In this document: piece after piece, positions 1-5,321 of the stretch
Position numbering within the stretch: position 1 is the stretch's first letter
Layout of the letters: each line of letters begins with the position of its first letter
Assembly (NCBI GenBank): GCA_016290695.1
Contig: JAEEUX010000176.1
Coordinates: 1 to 5,461 of the forward strand
Direction of reading: 5' to 3'
Source: Oscillospiraceae bacterium
Lineage (GTDB): Bacteria > Bacillota > Clostridia > Oscillospirales > Oscillospiraceae
Length of the DNA stretch: 5,461 nucleotides
Position numbers and translations under genes: made by a program
Notes under the pieces: model-generated
Database searches by the model: none
What the model saw: only the letters and a program-made list of their open reading frames with translations
Told to the model about the DNA's origin: nothing

Positions 1-1335
1 AAGGATGGCGTCGGGGAGGTTGGGACGGTAGAGAACCTGCTCAACGGAGTTGGCGGGAACATCGTCGGCAATGGGGGCCTTGGCGATGGATGCGAGGGGA
101 TCGGAATAGCCGCCGAACCAGAAGTTATAGTTCATCGACGCGCCGCAGCCGGGGCCCCAGAAGGCGCGGCCGGGCTTGCCCATGCCCTGCATTGCGGAAA
201 GGAGAACGAGAAGTCTCGCATACTCGGTTCCGTTGGAGTGACGGCAGGCGCCGCCGAAGCCGCCGCGCATGCCGGAGCCGACGGTGGTAGGCGTCTGAGC
301 CCAGCGGCGGGCGATGGCCTTGATATCCATGGCGGGAACCTTGGAAAGCTCCTCGGCCCACTTGGGAGTCTTGGGAGTTCCGTCAGCGCCGCGGCCGAGG
401 ATATGGTCGGCGAATTCCTGGAAGCGGTGGCCGTGCTGCTTGATATATTCCTTATCGTATGTGCCCTCGGTGAGCCATACGTAGGCTATAGCCTCCAAGA
501 TGGCGGCGTCGGTACCCATGCGGGGGCCTATCCACTTGTCGGCGTGTTTAACGGAGGTGTAGTTGTTGAAGGGATCGACATAGATGAACTGGATGCCCAT
601 TTCCTTCATCCACCAGCGCCAGAGAGCGGATTCCTGAGCGGAGTAACCGCCGCGGCTGGTGTCGGGGTCGGAAGACCAGCAGATGATGGTTTCTGCGTTC
701 TGCATGGCCATTTCGAGCATATCATAGGGTTCGGGGCCGCCGAGACGCCAATAATAGCCGTAGGTGTGGGGAGTGCCCCAATGGAAGCCTTCCCAGGAGT
801 CCGGGTTATCGGCGATGCGGGTATAGCCCATCATGGAGAAGAAACGGTTGAAGAGGGAAATCTTGTAGCCTACGAGACCCCAGCTGTGGTGGGAGGAGGT
901 GCAGGCGGTGATGGTCTCCTTGCCGTAGGTCTTCTGAAGGCGCTTGATCTCGCGGGCGACGAGGCTGAGAGCCTCATCCCAGCTTGCTCTGCGGTAGCCG
1001 GACTTGCCGCGGTTCTCCGTGTTGCGGTTCTTGCCGTCGGGAGTCTCGACAAAGTCTTCTCTTATCATGGGGTACTTGAGACGGTCATAAGCGTAGGTTC
1101 TGTCCTTCTCGCAGTAGCCCAAAAGGCTCATTGTGAACTTTCTCTGAGGCGTATATTCCTTGCCTCTTGCTTTTATGACCCAACCGGGGGTATCGTCGTC
1201 CGTGAGTACGACGGGGCGTACACGACGGATAACGCCGTCAACAGTGTGAACCGTCATGGGGCCCGCTACGCAGACGCCATGGGATATTTTTTCCTTGGGA
1301 TGGTTGGCGGACGAGGGTGTGATTTTTTCTGCCAT
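1..1335 (-). CDS. Molybdopterin oxidoreductase large subunit, pyrogallol-phloroglucinol transhydroxylase-like (N-terminal 445 residues; 3' end outside window)
   Basis: This is a molybdenum bis-MGD enzyme of the DMSO-reductase superfamily, expected to be cytoplasmic. The translated frame resembles, over its whole visible length, the large subunit of Pelobacter acidigallici transhydroxylase, which converts pyrogallol to phloroglucinol (comparison from memory). The blocks SSHH-W (147-152), NPDSWEG (177-183) and WSSDP (220-224) match, as do MQGMGKPG (382-389) and FGGY (407-410). Active-site positions kept are His149, Tyr157, Asp179, Ser180 (the Mo ligand, Ser175 in Pelobacter) and Tyr410; Arg153 of Pelobacter is Lys158 here. 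No N-terminal CxxC-type Fe-S motif is present, as in the transhydroxylase large subunit, whose clusters sit in a separate small subunit. The ATG at 1335 is preceded by GGAGG with a 7-nt gap and follows the 170-aa gene by 16 nt, so it is the last visible operon gene. The full family length is about 875 residues. Family is secure; the exact substrate is not, and a catechol-type dehydroxylase or other arene hydroxyl-transfer enzyme is possible. Confidence 0.9.
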   Translation of the reverse strand, partial: MAEKITPSSANHPKEKISHGVCVAGPMTVHTVDGVIRRVRPVVLTDDDTPGWVIKARGKEYTPQRKFTMSLLGYCEKDRTYAYDRLKYPMIREDFVETPDGKNRNTENRGKSGYRRASWDEALSLVAREIKRLQKTYGKETITACTSSHHSWGLVGYKISLFNRFFSMMGYTRIADNPDSWEGFHWGTPHTYGYYWRLGGPEPYDMLEMAMQNAETIICWSSDPDTSRGGYSAQESALWRWWMKEMGIQFIYVDPFNNYTSVKHADKWIGPRMGTDAAILEAIAYVWLTEGTYDKEYIKQHGHRFQEFADHILGRGADGTPKTPKWAEELSKVPAMDIKAIARRWAQTPTTVGSGMRGGFGGACRHSNGTEYARLLVLLSAMQGMGKPGRAFWGPGCGASMNYNFWFGGYSDPLASIAKAPIADDVPANSVEQVLYRPNLPDAIL

Positions 1336-1351
1336 GTTCGTTCCTCCTACT

Positions 1352-1864
1352 TTACTTCACTTCGACCATTTGCTTGGCGTATTCGCCGTAGGGATCGATC
1401 TCAACCATCGTGCCGACATACTTGCCGTCCTTACGCTCAAAGGCGCGCATGTTGAAATCTTCCATAACGGGGATCCACCAAACCTTGCCGTCGGGACCCT
1501 GATAATGCTTGCCGAGATGGAAACGATGCTGAAGCATAAAGTTGCCCTTATCGTCATACTTGGCGGACTCGGCATAATGCAGGTTCAGGAAGCTGGGGTT
1601 GACAACGCCGTACTTTTCCCAACGCATGGGGCCGATGTCCTTCCAGTCGCCCGTCATGGAGCGCATGGTCTCGACGATTACGTCGTAAACGTCCGTTCCG
1701 GGCATTCCGCAGCCTTCAAATCCCTCGTACCAAACGCGGTAAGCGTTCATGTGCTCGCTGGGATGGTCTTTGAGTATTCCCTTGATGTGGGCGACTAATT
1801 CGTCCTTCGTCATAGTCAGGTTTTTATCGGGAAGTCTCAAAAGATATTTTTTCTCAAGTTCCAT
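1352..1864 (-). CDS. Conserved-looking hypothetical protein, 170 aa
   Basis: I do not recognise this protein. The ATG at 1864 is chosen because AAGGAG lies 6-7 nt upstream and overlaps the stop of the preceding gene; the reading frame stays open further upstream, but no comparable site supports a longer form. The product looks soluble, with no signal peptide or membrane segment. Residues 1-40 are charged and probably helical. The middle and C-terminal parts are rich in aromatics and His (Trp45, Tyr46, Trp74, Trp82, His96, His113, His116, His120, Trp129, Trp130), suggesting a compact beta-rich domain with possible ligand or metal binding (inference). Two Cys-Gly features sit near residues 52-54. 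It lies between a 98-aa unknown gene (10-nt gap) and the molybdoenzyme (16-nt gap), so it is surely co-expressed with them. It bears no Fe-S cysteine motifs and so is not the transhydroxylase small subunit. A role as accessory or substrate-handling protein is only a guess. Confidence 0.85.
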   Translation of the reverse strand: MELEKKYLLRLPDKNLTMTKDELVAHIKGILKDHPSEHMNAYRVWYEGFEGCGMPGTDVYDVIVETMRSMTGDWKDIGPMRWEKYGVVNPSFLNLHYAESAKYDDKGNFMLQHRFHLGKHYQGPDGKVWWIPVMEDFNMRAFERKDGKYVGTMVEIDPYGEYAKQMVEVK

Positions 1865-1874
1865 ATATATCTCC

Positions 1875-2171
1875 TTACTTTGTGCAGGCTTCTCGAAGAG
1901 CCGACTTTTCCTCAGGCGAACCCGTTCCGCGGGCGTCGCCGTAGCCATAATTCCAGTCTACCGCCAGATCGCAGGAACCGGCGAGACGGACAGAGCCGAG
2001 CAGGAAGCCCGTTCCGGCGTATTTGCATTTGAATTCCTTTTCAGCGAGAGTGAAGGCCTCGGCCTCGGTCTCGGCATAAACGGAAAGCTTGGCGGGCGGG
2101 CAGAAAACGTATTTCGGCTCCGTCGGCTTTTCCCACTGCTTCTTATCAGCCTCAAACAGATACTTTTTCAT
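1875..2171 (-). CDS. Hypothetical protein, 98 aa
   Basis: Function not recognised. The ATG at 2171 has GGGAGGA about 6 nt upstream, and the gene starts 13 nt after the Nudix-like gene stops. The protein is small and soluble. Residues 20-50 (a YVFCPP stretch, then a hydrophobic strand and a Glu/Ala-rich helix) resemble the strand-helix-strand layout of many small accessory domains. The second half is Gly- and aromatic-rich (WNYGYGDA near 73-80). Four cysteines (24, 49, 67, 96) are scattered and do not form CxxC pairs, so a classical Fe-S cluster or zinc ribbon is unlikely. The stop codon is built into the SD of the following 170-aa gene, which indicates translational coupling. A partner or accessory role in the molybdoenzyme operon is inferred from position only. 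Confidence 0.82.
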   Translation of the reverse strand: MKKYLFEADKKQWEKPTEPKYVFCPPAKLSVYAETEAEAFTLAEKEFKCKYAGTGFLLGSVRLAGSCDLAVDWNYGYGDARGTGSPEEKSALREACTK

Positions 2172-2184
2172 TTGAATTCCTCCC

Positions 2185-2649
2185 TTACGGCATGCGGACG
2201 TCGGGGATGGTGCGTCCGTTTATCCACGGGTCATACTTGTGGATGAAGGCCACGTCGTCCCCTTTGTATTCCTGCTGGCCGAGTTCGGACGGATGAACCC
2301 AGCGGAATTCCTGATAAGTGCCGGGCTTAGGCTCGGTCTGCCAGACGTTTACCGCCTCGTAGTAATTGTGGTAGTCACACTTGGTATGGGTGTTGTGCGT
2401 GATGTTGCCGCAGGCGATATGCTCGACGCGGCCATCCTTGGGAGCCTTGTGCCCGGTAAGGGTAAGCTTGCCGACGCGGATCTTCATGCCGAGGGTCTCC
2501 CAGGCTATTCTTTCGGCTGCTTCCTCGTCCGTTTCGTTTACGCGGGCCTTTCCGGTAGGAAACTGCCAGACGCCGTCCGCTCCGCGGCAGAGCAGAACGT
2601 CGCCGGTCGGCCCGGCGTGGTGCTGAATCAATACTGAGATTTGAATCAT
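2185..2649 (-). CDS. Nudix-fold protein with degenerate Nudix box, 154 aa
   Basis: Nudix hydrolases cleave nucleoside diphosphates linked to another group, using Mg2+ held by the box Gx5Ex7REUxEExGU. Here the segment after WQFPTG (28-33) has the correct spacing: Gly33, Glu39, Arg47, Glu51 and Gly54. The Glu of the RE pair is Ile48, and the last Glu of the EE pair is Thr52, so two of the usual metal-binding acids are missing. The fold context is otherwise typical: an N-terminal strand with VLLCR (18-22), the WQFP entry to the box, and a later FRWVHPSEL segment resembling the usual WV-x-x-x-EL motif. Length fits a single Nudix domain. The ATG at 2649 has AGGAGG 10 nt upstream. The gene starts 25 nt after the 66-aa gene ends. 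The product may bind a nucleotide or other ligand without hydrolysis, or use alternative acids; its part in the operon is unknown. Confidence 0.87.
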   Translation of the reverse strand: MIQISVLIQHHAGPTGDVLLCRGADGVWQFPTGKARVNETDEEAAERIAWETLGMKIRVGKLTLTGHKAPKDGRVEHIACGNITHNTHTKCDYHNYYEAVNVWQTEPKPGTYQEFRWVHPSELGQQEYKGDDVAFIHKYDPWINGRTIPDVRMP

Positions 2650-2674
2650 GCGGTTCTCTCCTCCTTTTTACAGA

Positions 2675-2875
2675 TCAAAGGGAATACTGATGCTCGTCGG
2701 GAACGCAGCCCTCGGCCTCCAGCATGGCGCTGACGCGGGTGCGGAACTGCATCACCGTTTCCTGCTGAACGTCCCTGTCGATCCTGCGAAGCTCGGTCCC
2801 TTTCTCGTCGTATACGCAGGCCCACTGAGTGAAGCCGTCAGGCGTACTGCGACAATCAAATCGATACGTCTTCAT
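2675..2875 (-). CDS. Small hypothetical protein, 66 aa
   Basis: Function not recognised. The gene begins inside the end of the 157-aa gene: the ATG at 2875 overlaps its last 20 bases in another frame. AGGAGG lies 12 nt upstream, a rather long spacing that may be offset by translational coupling. The product is a small soluble protein. It has an N-terminal strand-like segment (MKTYRF), an acidic and basic middle (about 24-36), and a likely helix rich in Gln, Met, Arg and Ala (about 37-54). Its three cysteines (8, 20, 57) form no standard motif. No membrane segment or signal peptide is visible. The overlap with the upstream gene and the good SD argue that it is a real gene rather than a chance frame. 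A function linked to the operon's molybdoenzyme is inference from position. Confidence 0.75.
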   Translation of the reverse strand: MKTYRFDCRSTPDGFTQWACVYDEKGTELRRIDRDVQQETVMQFRTRVSAMLEAEGCVPDEHQYSL

Positions 2876-3329
2876 CTTTTTTACTGTCCTCCTGTTTAGA
2901 ATTCTCCTGACCCTGCCAGTCCATGAAATCCATGTCCTGTGCAGGCAGATTGCCGGTCATATCAAGGAACGCGATTATGCCGCGTTCCGCTGCCACCATG
3001 ACGCCCATGAGATTCATCTCCTTTGAGAAGCGTATCTCAAAGAGCGAATCCGCTGCGGAATAAAGGTTGTCCAGCATGGCGGTGTTTCTTTCGTTTATAT
3101 CCCATGCCTTGTGGCGGCCTTCCTCGGAATCAAAGGGGTGAATGAAGCATTGGTAGGCTCCGTTGAGCTTGATAACGTACATTATCTCCATGCCGGAGAG
3201 CACGGCGACCATGTTGCCCGCGTTGACGGATTTGATTATCTTGCCCTTCTTCTTGCCGAGCGGGCCCAATTCAACATCCTTCTTTTTGTCATGCTGCCGC
3301 TGGCGCTGCCGTTTTTTTTCTTCCGCCAT
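2856..3329 (-). CDS. Hypothetical charged protein, 157 aa, first gene of the operon
   Basis: Function not recognised. The start is set at ATG 3329 because a GGGGGG run (a weak SD) lies 7 nt upstream. In-frame alternatives are ATG 3347 and TTG 3374, neither with a better site. The protein has three parts. Residues 1-33 are strongly basic (KKRQRQRQ, then KKK twice) and look disordered or nucleic-acid or membrane-surface binding. Residues 34-130 form a compact domain with hydrophobic strands (MVAVLSGMEIMYVIKL; GVMVAAERGIIAFLDM). Residues 131-157 form an acidic, Gln/Ser/Lys-rich tail. No signal peptide or membrane span is evident. Its last 20 bases overlap the 66-aa gene. It is the promoter-proximal gene, divergent from the IclR regulator, so it may be the most strongly expressed. 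The basic head and acidic tail are unusual for a metabolic enzyme; an adaptor or assembly role is only speculation. Confidence 0.78.
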   Translation of the reverse strand: MAEEKKRQRQRQHDKKKDVELGPLGKKKGKIIKSVNAGNMVAVLSGMEIMYVIKLNGAYQCFIHPFDSEEGRHKAWDINERNTAMLDNLYSAADSLFEIRFSKEMNLMGVMVAAERGIIAFLDMTGNLPAQDMDFMDWQGQENSKQEDSKKDEDVSI

Positions 3330-3367
3330 AAATCGACCCCCCGTCATACGGCTCTGAGGCTTAATCC

Positions 3368-3396
3368 TTGACAAAGAATAATGCTTGTTTTATAAT
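3368..3396 (+). promoter_or_regulatory. Perfect consensus sigma70 promoter reading towards the IclR gene
   Basis: TTGACA at 3368-3373 and TATAAT at 3391-3396 are separated by exactly 17 bp, matching the consensus at all twelve positions. The expected start point is near 3403, giving a leader of about 250 nt before the regulator ATG at 3652. A CTATGAGA element lies at the expected start point and could be an operator. The promoter lies within the probable untranslated leader of the minus-strand operon. The match is direct; activity in the cell is inferred. Confidence 0.75.
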
Positions 3397-3483
3397 CGTT
3401 TCTATGAGATCCCGACGCGTTTTTCGCGGCGAATTCCTATGAAAACGCAGGGAAAAAACGCATAAAATCCATTCATAGATAAC

Positions 3484-3489
3484 ATTATA
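3484..3489 (-). promoter_or_regulatory. Candidate -10 box for the molybdoenzyme operon
   Basis: Read on the minus strand this is TATAAT in an A/T-rich setting, about 150 bp ahead of the first operon gene. The -35 position (around 3506-3512) reads TTCGGG or GTTCGG, a poor match to TTGACA. A -10 with no good -35 fits a promoter that needs an activator, and the inverted repeat at 3507-3531 covers exactly that place. Other A/T-rich boxes exist in the region, so this is only the best of several candidates. Confidence 0.35.
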
Positions 3490-3506
3490 ATTTTATACTT
3501 CAAAGC

Positions 3507-3531
3507 CCGAACCGTCCACACCTGCGTTCGG
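3507..3531. repeat. Inverted repeat, possible IclR-type operator
   Basis: CCGAAC (3507-3512) and GTTCGG (3526-3531) are perfect reverse complements separated by 13 bp. GTTCG-type half-sites are recalled for IclR-family regulators of aromatic catabolism such as PcaR/PcaU, which makes this a reasonable operator candidate for the neighbouring regulator. It overlaps the -35 area of the candidate operon promoter and is followed at once by a CTATGAAG element (3532-3539). It could also fold as an RNA hairpin in the regulator leader. A 6-bp repeat can arise by chance. Confidence 0.4.
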
Positions 3532-3533
3532 CT

Positions 3534-3632
3534 ATGAAGAATGATTATTCGCTATCTGGGAATTTAAGCGCAGTTATGCCGATTTTTTTCGCGTTGGTAA
3601 ATATCAGTCTATTTATAATGTATAAATTATAA
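3534..3632 (+). CDS. Possible small membrane-like ORF (32 aa) in the regulator leader
   Basis: An ATG at 3534 opens a 32-codon frame ending with TAA at 3630-3632, 19 nt before the regulator ATG. Residues 13-32 are hydrophobic (AVMPIFF..., then ISLFIMY) and could span a membrane. It would lie on the leader transcript from the promoter at 3368-3396. Against it: there is no SD upstream of the ATG, and A/T-rich DNA readily encodes hydrophobic residues by chance. It is listed only as a possibility. Confidence 0.12.
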   Translation: MKNDYSLSGNLSAVMPIFFALVNISLFIMYKL

Positions 3633-3651
3633 TTCTTTCAGGAGGAAGCGG

Positions 3652-4452
3652 ATGGAAGTACCCGGCGACGGCAGTTTTGTAAAGTCCATACTTCGCGCGG
3701 CGGAGCTGCTGGACGTTCTCGCGCGCAGCGGAACGCCCCTGTCCCTGGGAGAGCTTTCCGAGCGCCTCGGCTGGGCGAAAAGCACCACGCACGGCATCGT
3801 TTCGACGCTCGTTGCCGTTTCGCTGGCTGAGCAGAGGCAGTCGGACGGGCGCTACGGCCTCGGCATCCGCATGTTCGAGCTTGGCTGCGCGGCGAGCGGC
3901 GCGTGGAGCATCGCTCTGCGCTCTCAGGAGCATTTGCAGCATCTTGCAATGGAAACGGAGGAAAACTCATTTTTGGCGACGATGGACGGGCTTGACACCA
4001 TCCTGCTCGATACGGCGCTCATTGCGGGCAATTATCACATATCTTCCCCGGTAGGGACGAGGACGCCCGTATATTGCAGCTCGCACGGGAAGGTTCTGCT
4101 CGCCTTCCGCCAGGATAACGAGCGGGACGGAATAATCCGCCGCCTTGAATTCACGAAATTTACGCCCGACACGATCGACAACGCCGAGCGCCTCAGAAAA
4201 GACTGCCGCGAAATCAGGCAGAAGGGCTACTGCGTGGAGGACGGGGAGTACCGCATGGGCCTCATTTCGGTTTCCGCGCCGGTGTTCGACGTGGACGGCG
4301 CGGCGCGCTACGCTATCGGCATAGTGGGACTATTCAAGGACGCCCGTTCGCCGAAGGTGCTTCGCGCGATAGACCATGTACGCAGCGCGGCGGAGAACAT
4401 GACGCGCGAGCTGCAAAGTCTTTCGGGAATGTCCGCGGTAAGGCAGCACTAA
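3652..4452 (+). CDS. IclR-family transcriptional regulator, 266 aa
   Basis: This is a DNA-binding regulator of the IclR family, often controlling catabolism of aromatic acids and related compounds as a dimer or tetramer. Residues about 8-72 form the winged helix-turn-helix: VKSILRAAELLDVL, then LSLGELSERLGWAKSTTHGI as the HTH, then the wing ending in GRYGLG. A linker helix follows, and residues about 85-255 form the GAF-like effector domain, with SPVGTRTPVYCSSHGKVLLAF (about 136-156) and the family-typical region GLISVSAPVFDVDG (about 203-216). Length is typical. The ATG at 3652 has AGGAGG with a 6-nt gap. It is divergent from the molybdoenzyme operon across a repeat-rich region, so local control of that operon in response to an aromatic effector is the likely role (inference). 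The gene may be transcribed from the consensus promoter at 3368-3396 or from a nearer A/T-rich box around 3614. Confidence 0.93.
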   Translation: MEVPGDGSFVKSILRAAELLDVLARSGTPLSLGELSERLGWAKSTTHGIVSTLVAVSLAEQRQSDGRYGLGIRMFELGCAASGAWSIALRSQEHLQHLAMETEENSFLATMDGLDTILLDTALIAGNYHISSPVGTRTPVYCSSHGKVLLAFRQDNERDGIIRRLEFTKFTPDTIDNAERLRKDCREIRQKGYCVEDGEYRMGLISVSAPVFDVDGAARYAIGIVGLFKDARSPKVLRAIDHVRSAAENMTRELQSLSGMSAVRQH

Positions 4453-4474
4453 ACTGAAAACAACAGACGCAAAA

Positions 4475-4514
4475 ACGCCCCGTTCAGCGGCTATAGGCCG
4501 ATTGAACGGGGCGT
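4475..4514 (-). terminator. Intrinsic terminator between convergent genes (best in the minus direction)
   Basis: A 12-bp perfect stem pairs 4475-4486 with 4503-4514 and is GC-rich (CGCCCCGTTCA / TGAACGGGGCG). The 16-nt apical part can form a further small CGGC/GCCG stem. On the minus strand the stem is followed by TTTTT, the classic terminator layout for the carbonic anhydrase gene, which ends 22 nt before it. On the plus strand it follows the IclR stop by 22 nt but is succeeded only by TCTCATT, so termination of that gene is probably weaker. Confidence 0.88.
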
Positions 4515-4536
4515 CTCATTAAAGTATGCTCGTAGA

Positions 4537-5118
4537 TTATTCAAAAAAATCTACCTTGCCGGTGTGCGTATTGTACTTAGCGCCGAGTATCACGACGTCC
4601 TTGAGTTCTTTTATAACGTCGTTTGTCTTGAGGACGTTAACCGTATGCTCGATGTTGTGGTTCTCCGCGAGCGCGGCGACCTCGGCGTCGCTGTGTCCCT
4701 CGTGTCTTGCCATATCGACGGCGGGCTCGATCTCATGCATGATGTTGCCGAGATGTCCGCCGACGCCGGAATGCTCGCTGAGGGCGCTTCCGACGGCGCC
4801 GCAATGGAGATGGCCCATTACGACGATGAGCTTCGTCTCCAGATGCTCCGCCGCGTACTCGACGCTGCCTATGTCAAAATCCGAGACGACGTTGCCCGCC
4901 GTCCTGATGGTGAATATTTCTCCCAGCCCGCAGTTAAAAATGAGCTCGGGCGGAACGCGGGAATCCGAGCAGGTTATAACCGTGGCGAACGGGTGCTGAC
5001 CCTTGTCGTCAAGCTCTGCGATGTCTTTTAAATGTACTTCCTTGCTGTAATGCTCGTGAATATATTCAAGGTTTCCCGCTTTCAGGCGTGAAAGCGCTTC
5101 GGATGCCGGAATGTTCAT
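4537..5118 (-). CDS. Beta-class carbonic anhydrase, 193 aa
   Basis: The enzyme is a zinc protein of the cytoplasm that interconverts CO2 and bicarbonate. The zinc and catalytic residues are visible: CSDSR at 50-54 (Cys50 ligand, Asp52/Arg54 dyad) and GHLHCGAV at 102-109 (His103 and Cys106 ligands). RTAGN at 72-76 and the GSVEYA block at 84-89 are also family features. The N-terminal helix ALSRLKAGN is typical. Length is normal for a short beta-carbonic anhydrase. The ATG at 5118 has AGGAGG 5 nt upstream. It has its own near-consensus promoter (5189-5217) and a terminator, so it is a single-gene unit, convergent with the regulator. It may supply bicarbonate or handle CO2, and a link to the aromatic operon is not shown. 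Symbols such as can or cynT cannot be assigned from sequence alone. Confidence 0.95.
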   Translation of the reverse strand: MNIPASEALSRLKAGNLEYIHEHYSKEVHLKDIAELDDKGQHPFATVITCSDSRVPPELIFNCGLGEIFTIRTAGNVVSDFDIGSVEYAAEHLETKLIVVMGHLHCGAVGSALSEHSGVGGHLGNIMHEIEPAVDMARHEGHSDAEVAALAENHNIEHTVNVLKTNDVIKELKDVVILGAKYNTHTGKVDFFE

Positions 5119-5188
5119 GTCTTCCTCCTGTTGTTTGTCTGCCGCTTAGCGCGGCTTTGGCCGTAATAAAGCGCCTGAGCGCCCGTAT

Positions 5189-5217
5189 ATAATATAGTAA
5201 ATAAAAACCTCTGTCAA
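5189..5217 (-). promoter_or_regulatory. Sigma70 promoter of the carbonic anhydrase gene
   Basis: On the minus strand, TTGACA (5217-5212) and TATTAT (5194-5189) are separated by 17 bp, one mismatch from consensus. The predicted start is near 5182, giving a leader of about 64 nt to the ATG at 5118. That leader includes a short GCCGC/GCGGC hairpin just before the SD. Confidence 0.82.
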
Positions 5218-5269
5218 TATTTCATGCGGCTCTGCGCGCTAAAAAATCGAAAAAATCTTAAAAACCATA

Positions 5270-5299
5270 TTGACAATATGCAAGAGCTTATGTTAATAT
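5270..5299 (+). promoter_or_regulatory. Promoter of the tRNA cluster with upstream A-tract
   Basis: TTGACA at 5270-5275 and TAATAT at 5294-5299 are spaced by 18 bp (or TTAATA with 17). Immediately upstream, 5241-5265 consists of three phased A-runs, resembling an UP element that boosts stable RNA promoters. The start point is expected near 5306, about 16 nt before the first tRNA. It faces away from the carbonic anhydrase promoter. Confidence 0.78.
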
Positions 5300-5321
5300 C
5301 TTTTAGTGACTAAGGAGAAAT

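Larger units (their letters stand above)
3330..3651. promoter_or_regulatory. Divergent control region between the molybdoenzyme operon and the IclR gene
   Basis: This 322-bp gene-free stretch separates divergent genes and is much richer in A+T than its flanks. It contains a perfect sigma70 promoter facing the regulator (3368-3396), several TATAAT-like boxes on both strands, a 6-bp inverted repeat (3507-3531) and CTATGA-type elements near 3402, 3437, 3471 (reverse) and 3532. It also holds two near-identical runs of the type GAAAA(AA)CGCA at 3441-3449 and 3452-3462, and two TTTTTCGCG runs near 3420 and 3585. Such density of repeats beside an IclR gene suggests operators, but no site can be assigned with certainty. 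No classical riboswitch or intrinsic terminator was recognised in it. Confidence 0.7.

Noticed and set aside
238..1455. Long plus-strand open frame of 405 codons
   Set aside because: It is antisense to the molybdoenzyme gene, whose minus-strand translation has clear family motifs and an SD. The plus-strand frame arises from GC-rich codon bias and has no recognisable domain.
1256..1798. Plus-strand open frame of 180 codons, and similar frames at 1749-2246 and 2239-2637
   Set aside because: These are opposite the operon genes, which have consistent SDs, tight spacing and (for the Nudix-like gene) a recognisable domain. The plus-strand frames show no SD or domain support.
1875..2875. Possible relationship between the 66-aa and 98-aa proteins (both start MK-x-Y-x-F)
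   Set aside because: Only the first few residues are alike; the rest shows no alignable pattern, so duplication cannot be claimed.
3555..3593. Possible intrinsic terminator ending in the T-run at 3583-3589
   Set aside because: No GC-rich stem precedes the T-run; only a 3-bp GCA/TGC pairing is visible.
3624..3634. A/T-rich TATAAT-like sequence just before the IclR SD
   Set aside because: A start point from this box would fall in or next to the SD, leaving no usable leader; the boxes at 3614-3619 or 3391-3396 are better placed.
3613..3970. Minus-strand open frames of about 110 codons over the start of the IclR gene
   Set aside because: They are Arg/Ala/Pro-rich translations antisense to the regulator's HTH region, with no SD or family features.
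4564..5031. Plus-strand open frames opposite the carbonic anhydrase (also 4526-4999)
   Set aside because: The minus strand encodes an unmistakable beta-carbonic anhydrase with all zinc ligands, its own promoter and a terminator; the opposing frames are shadows.
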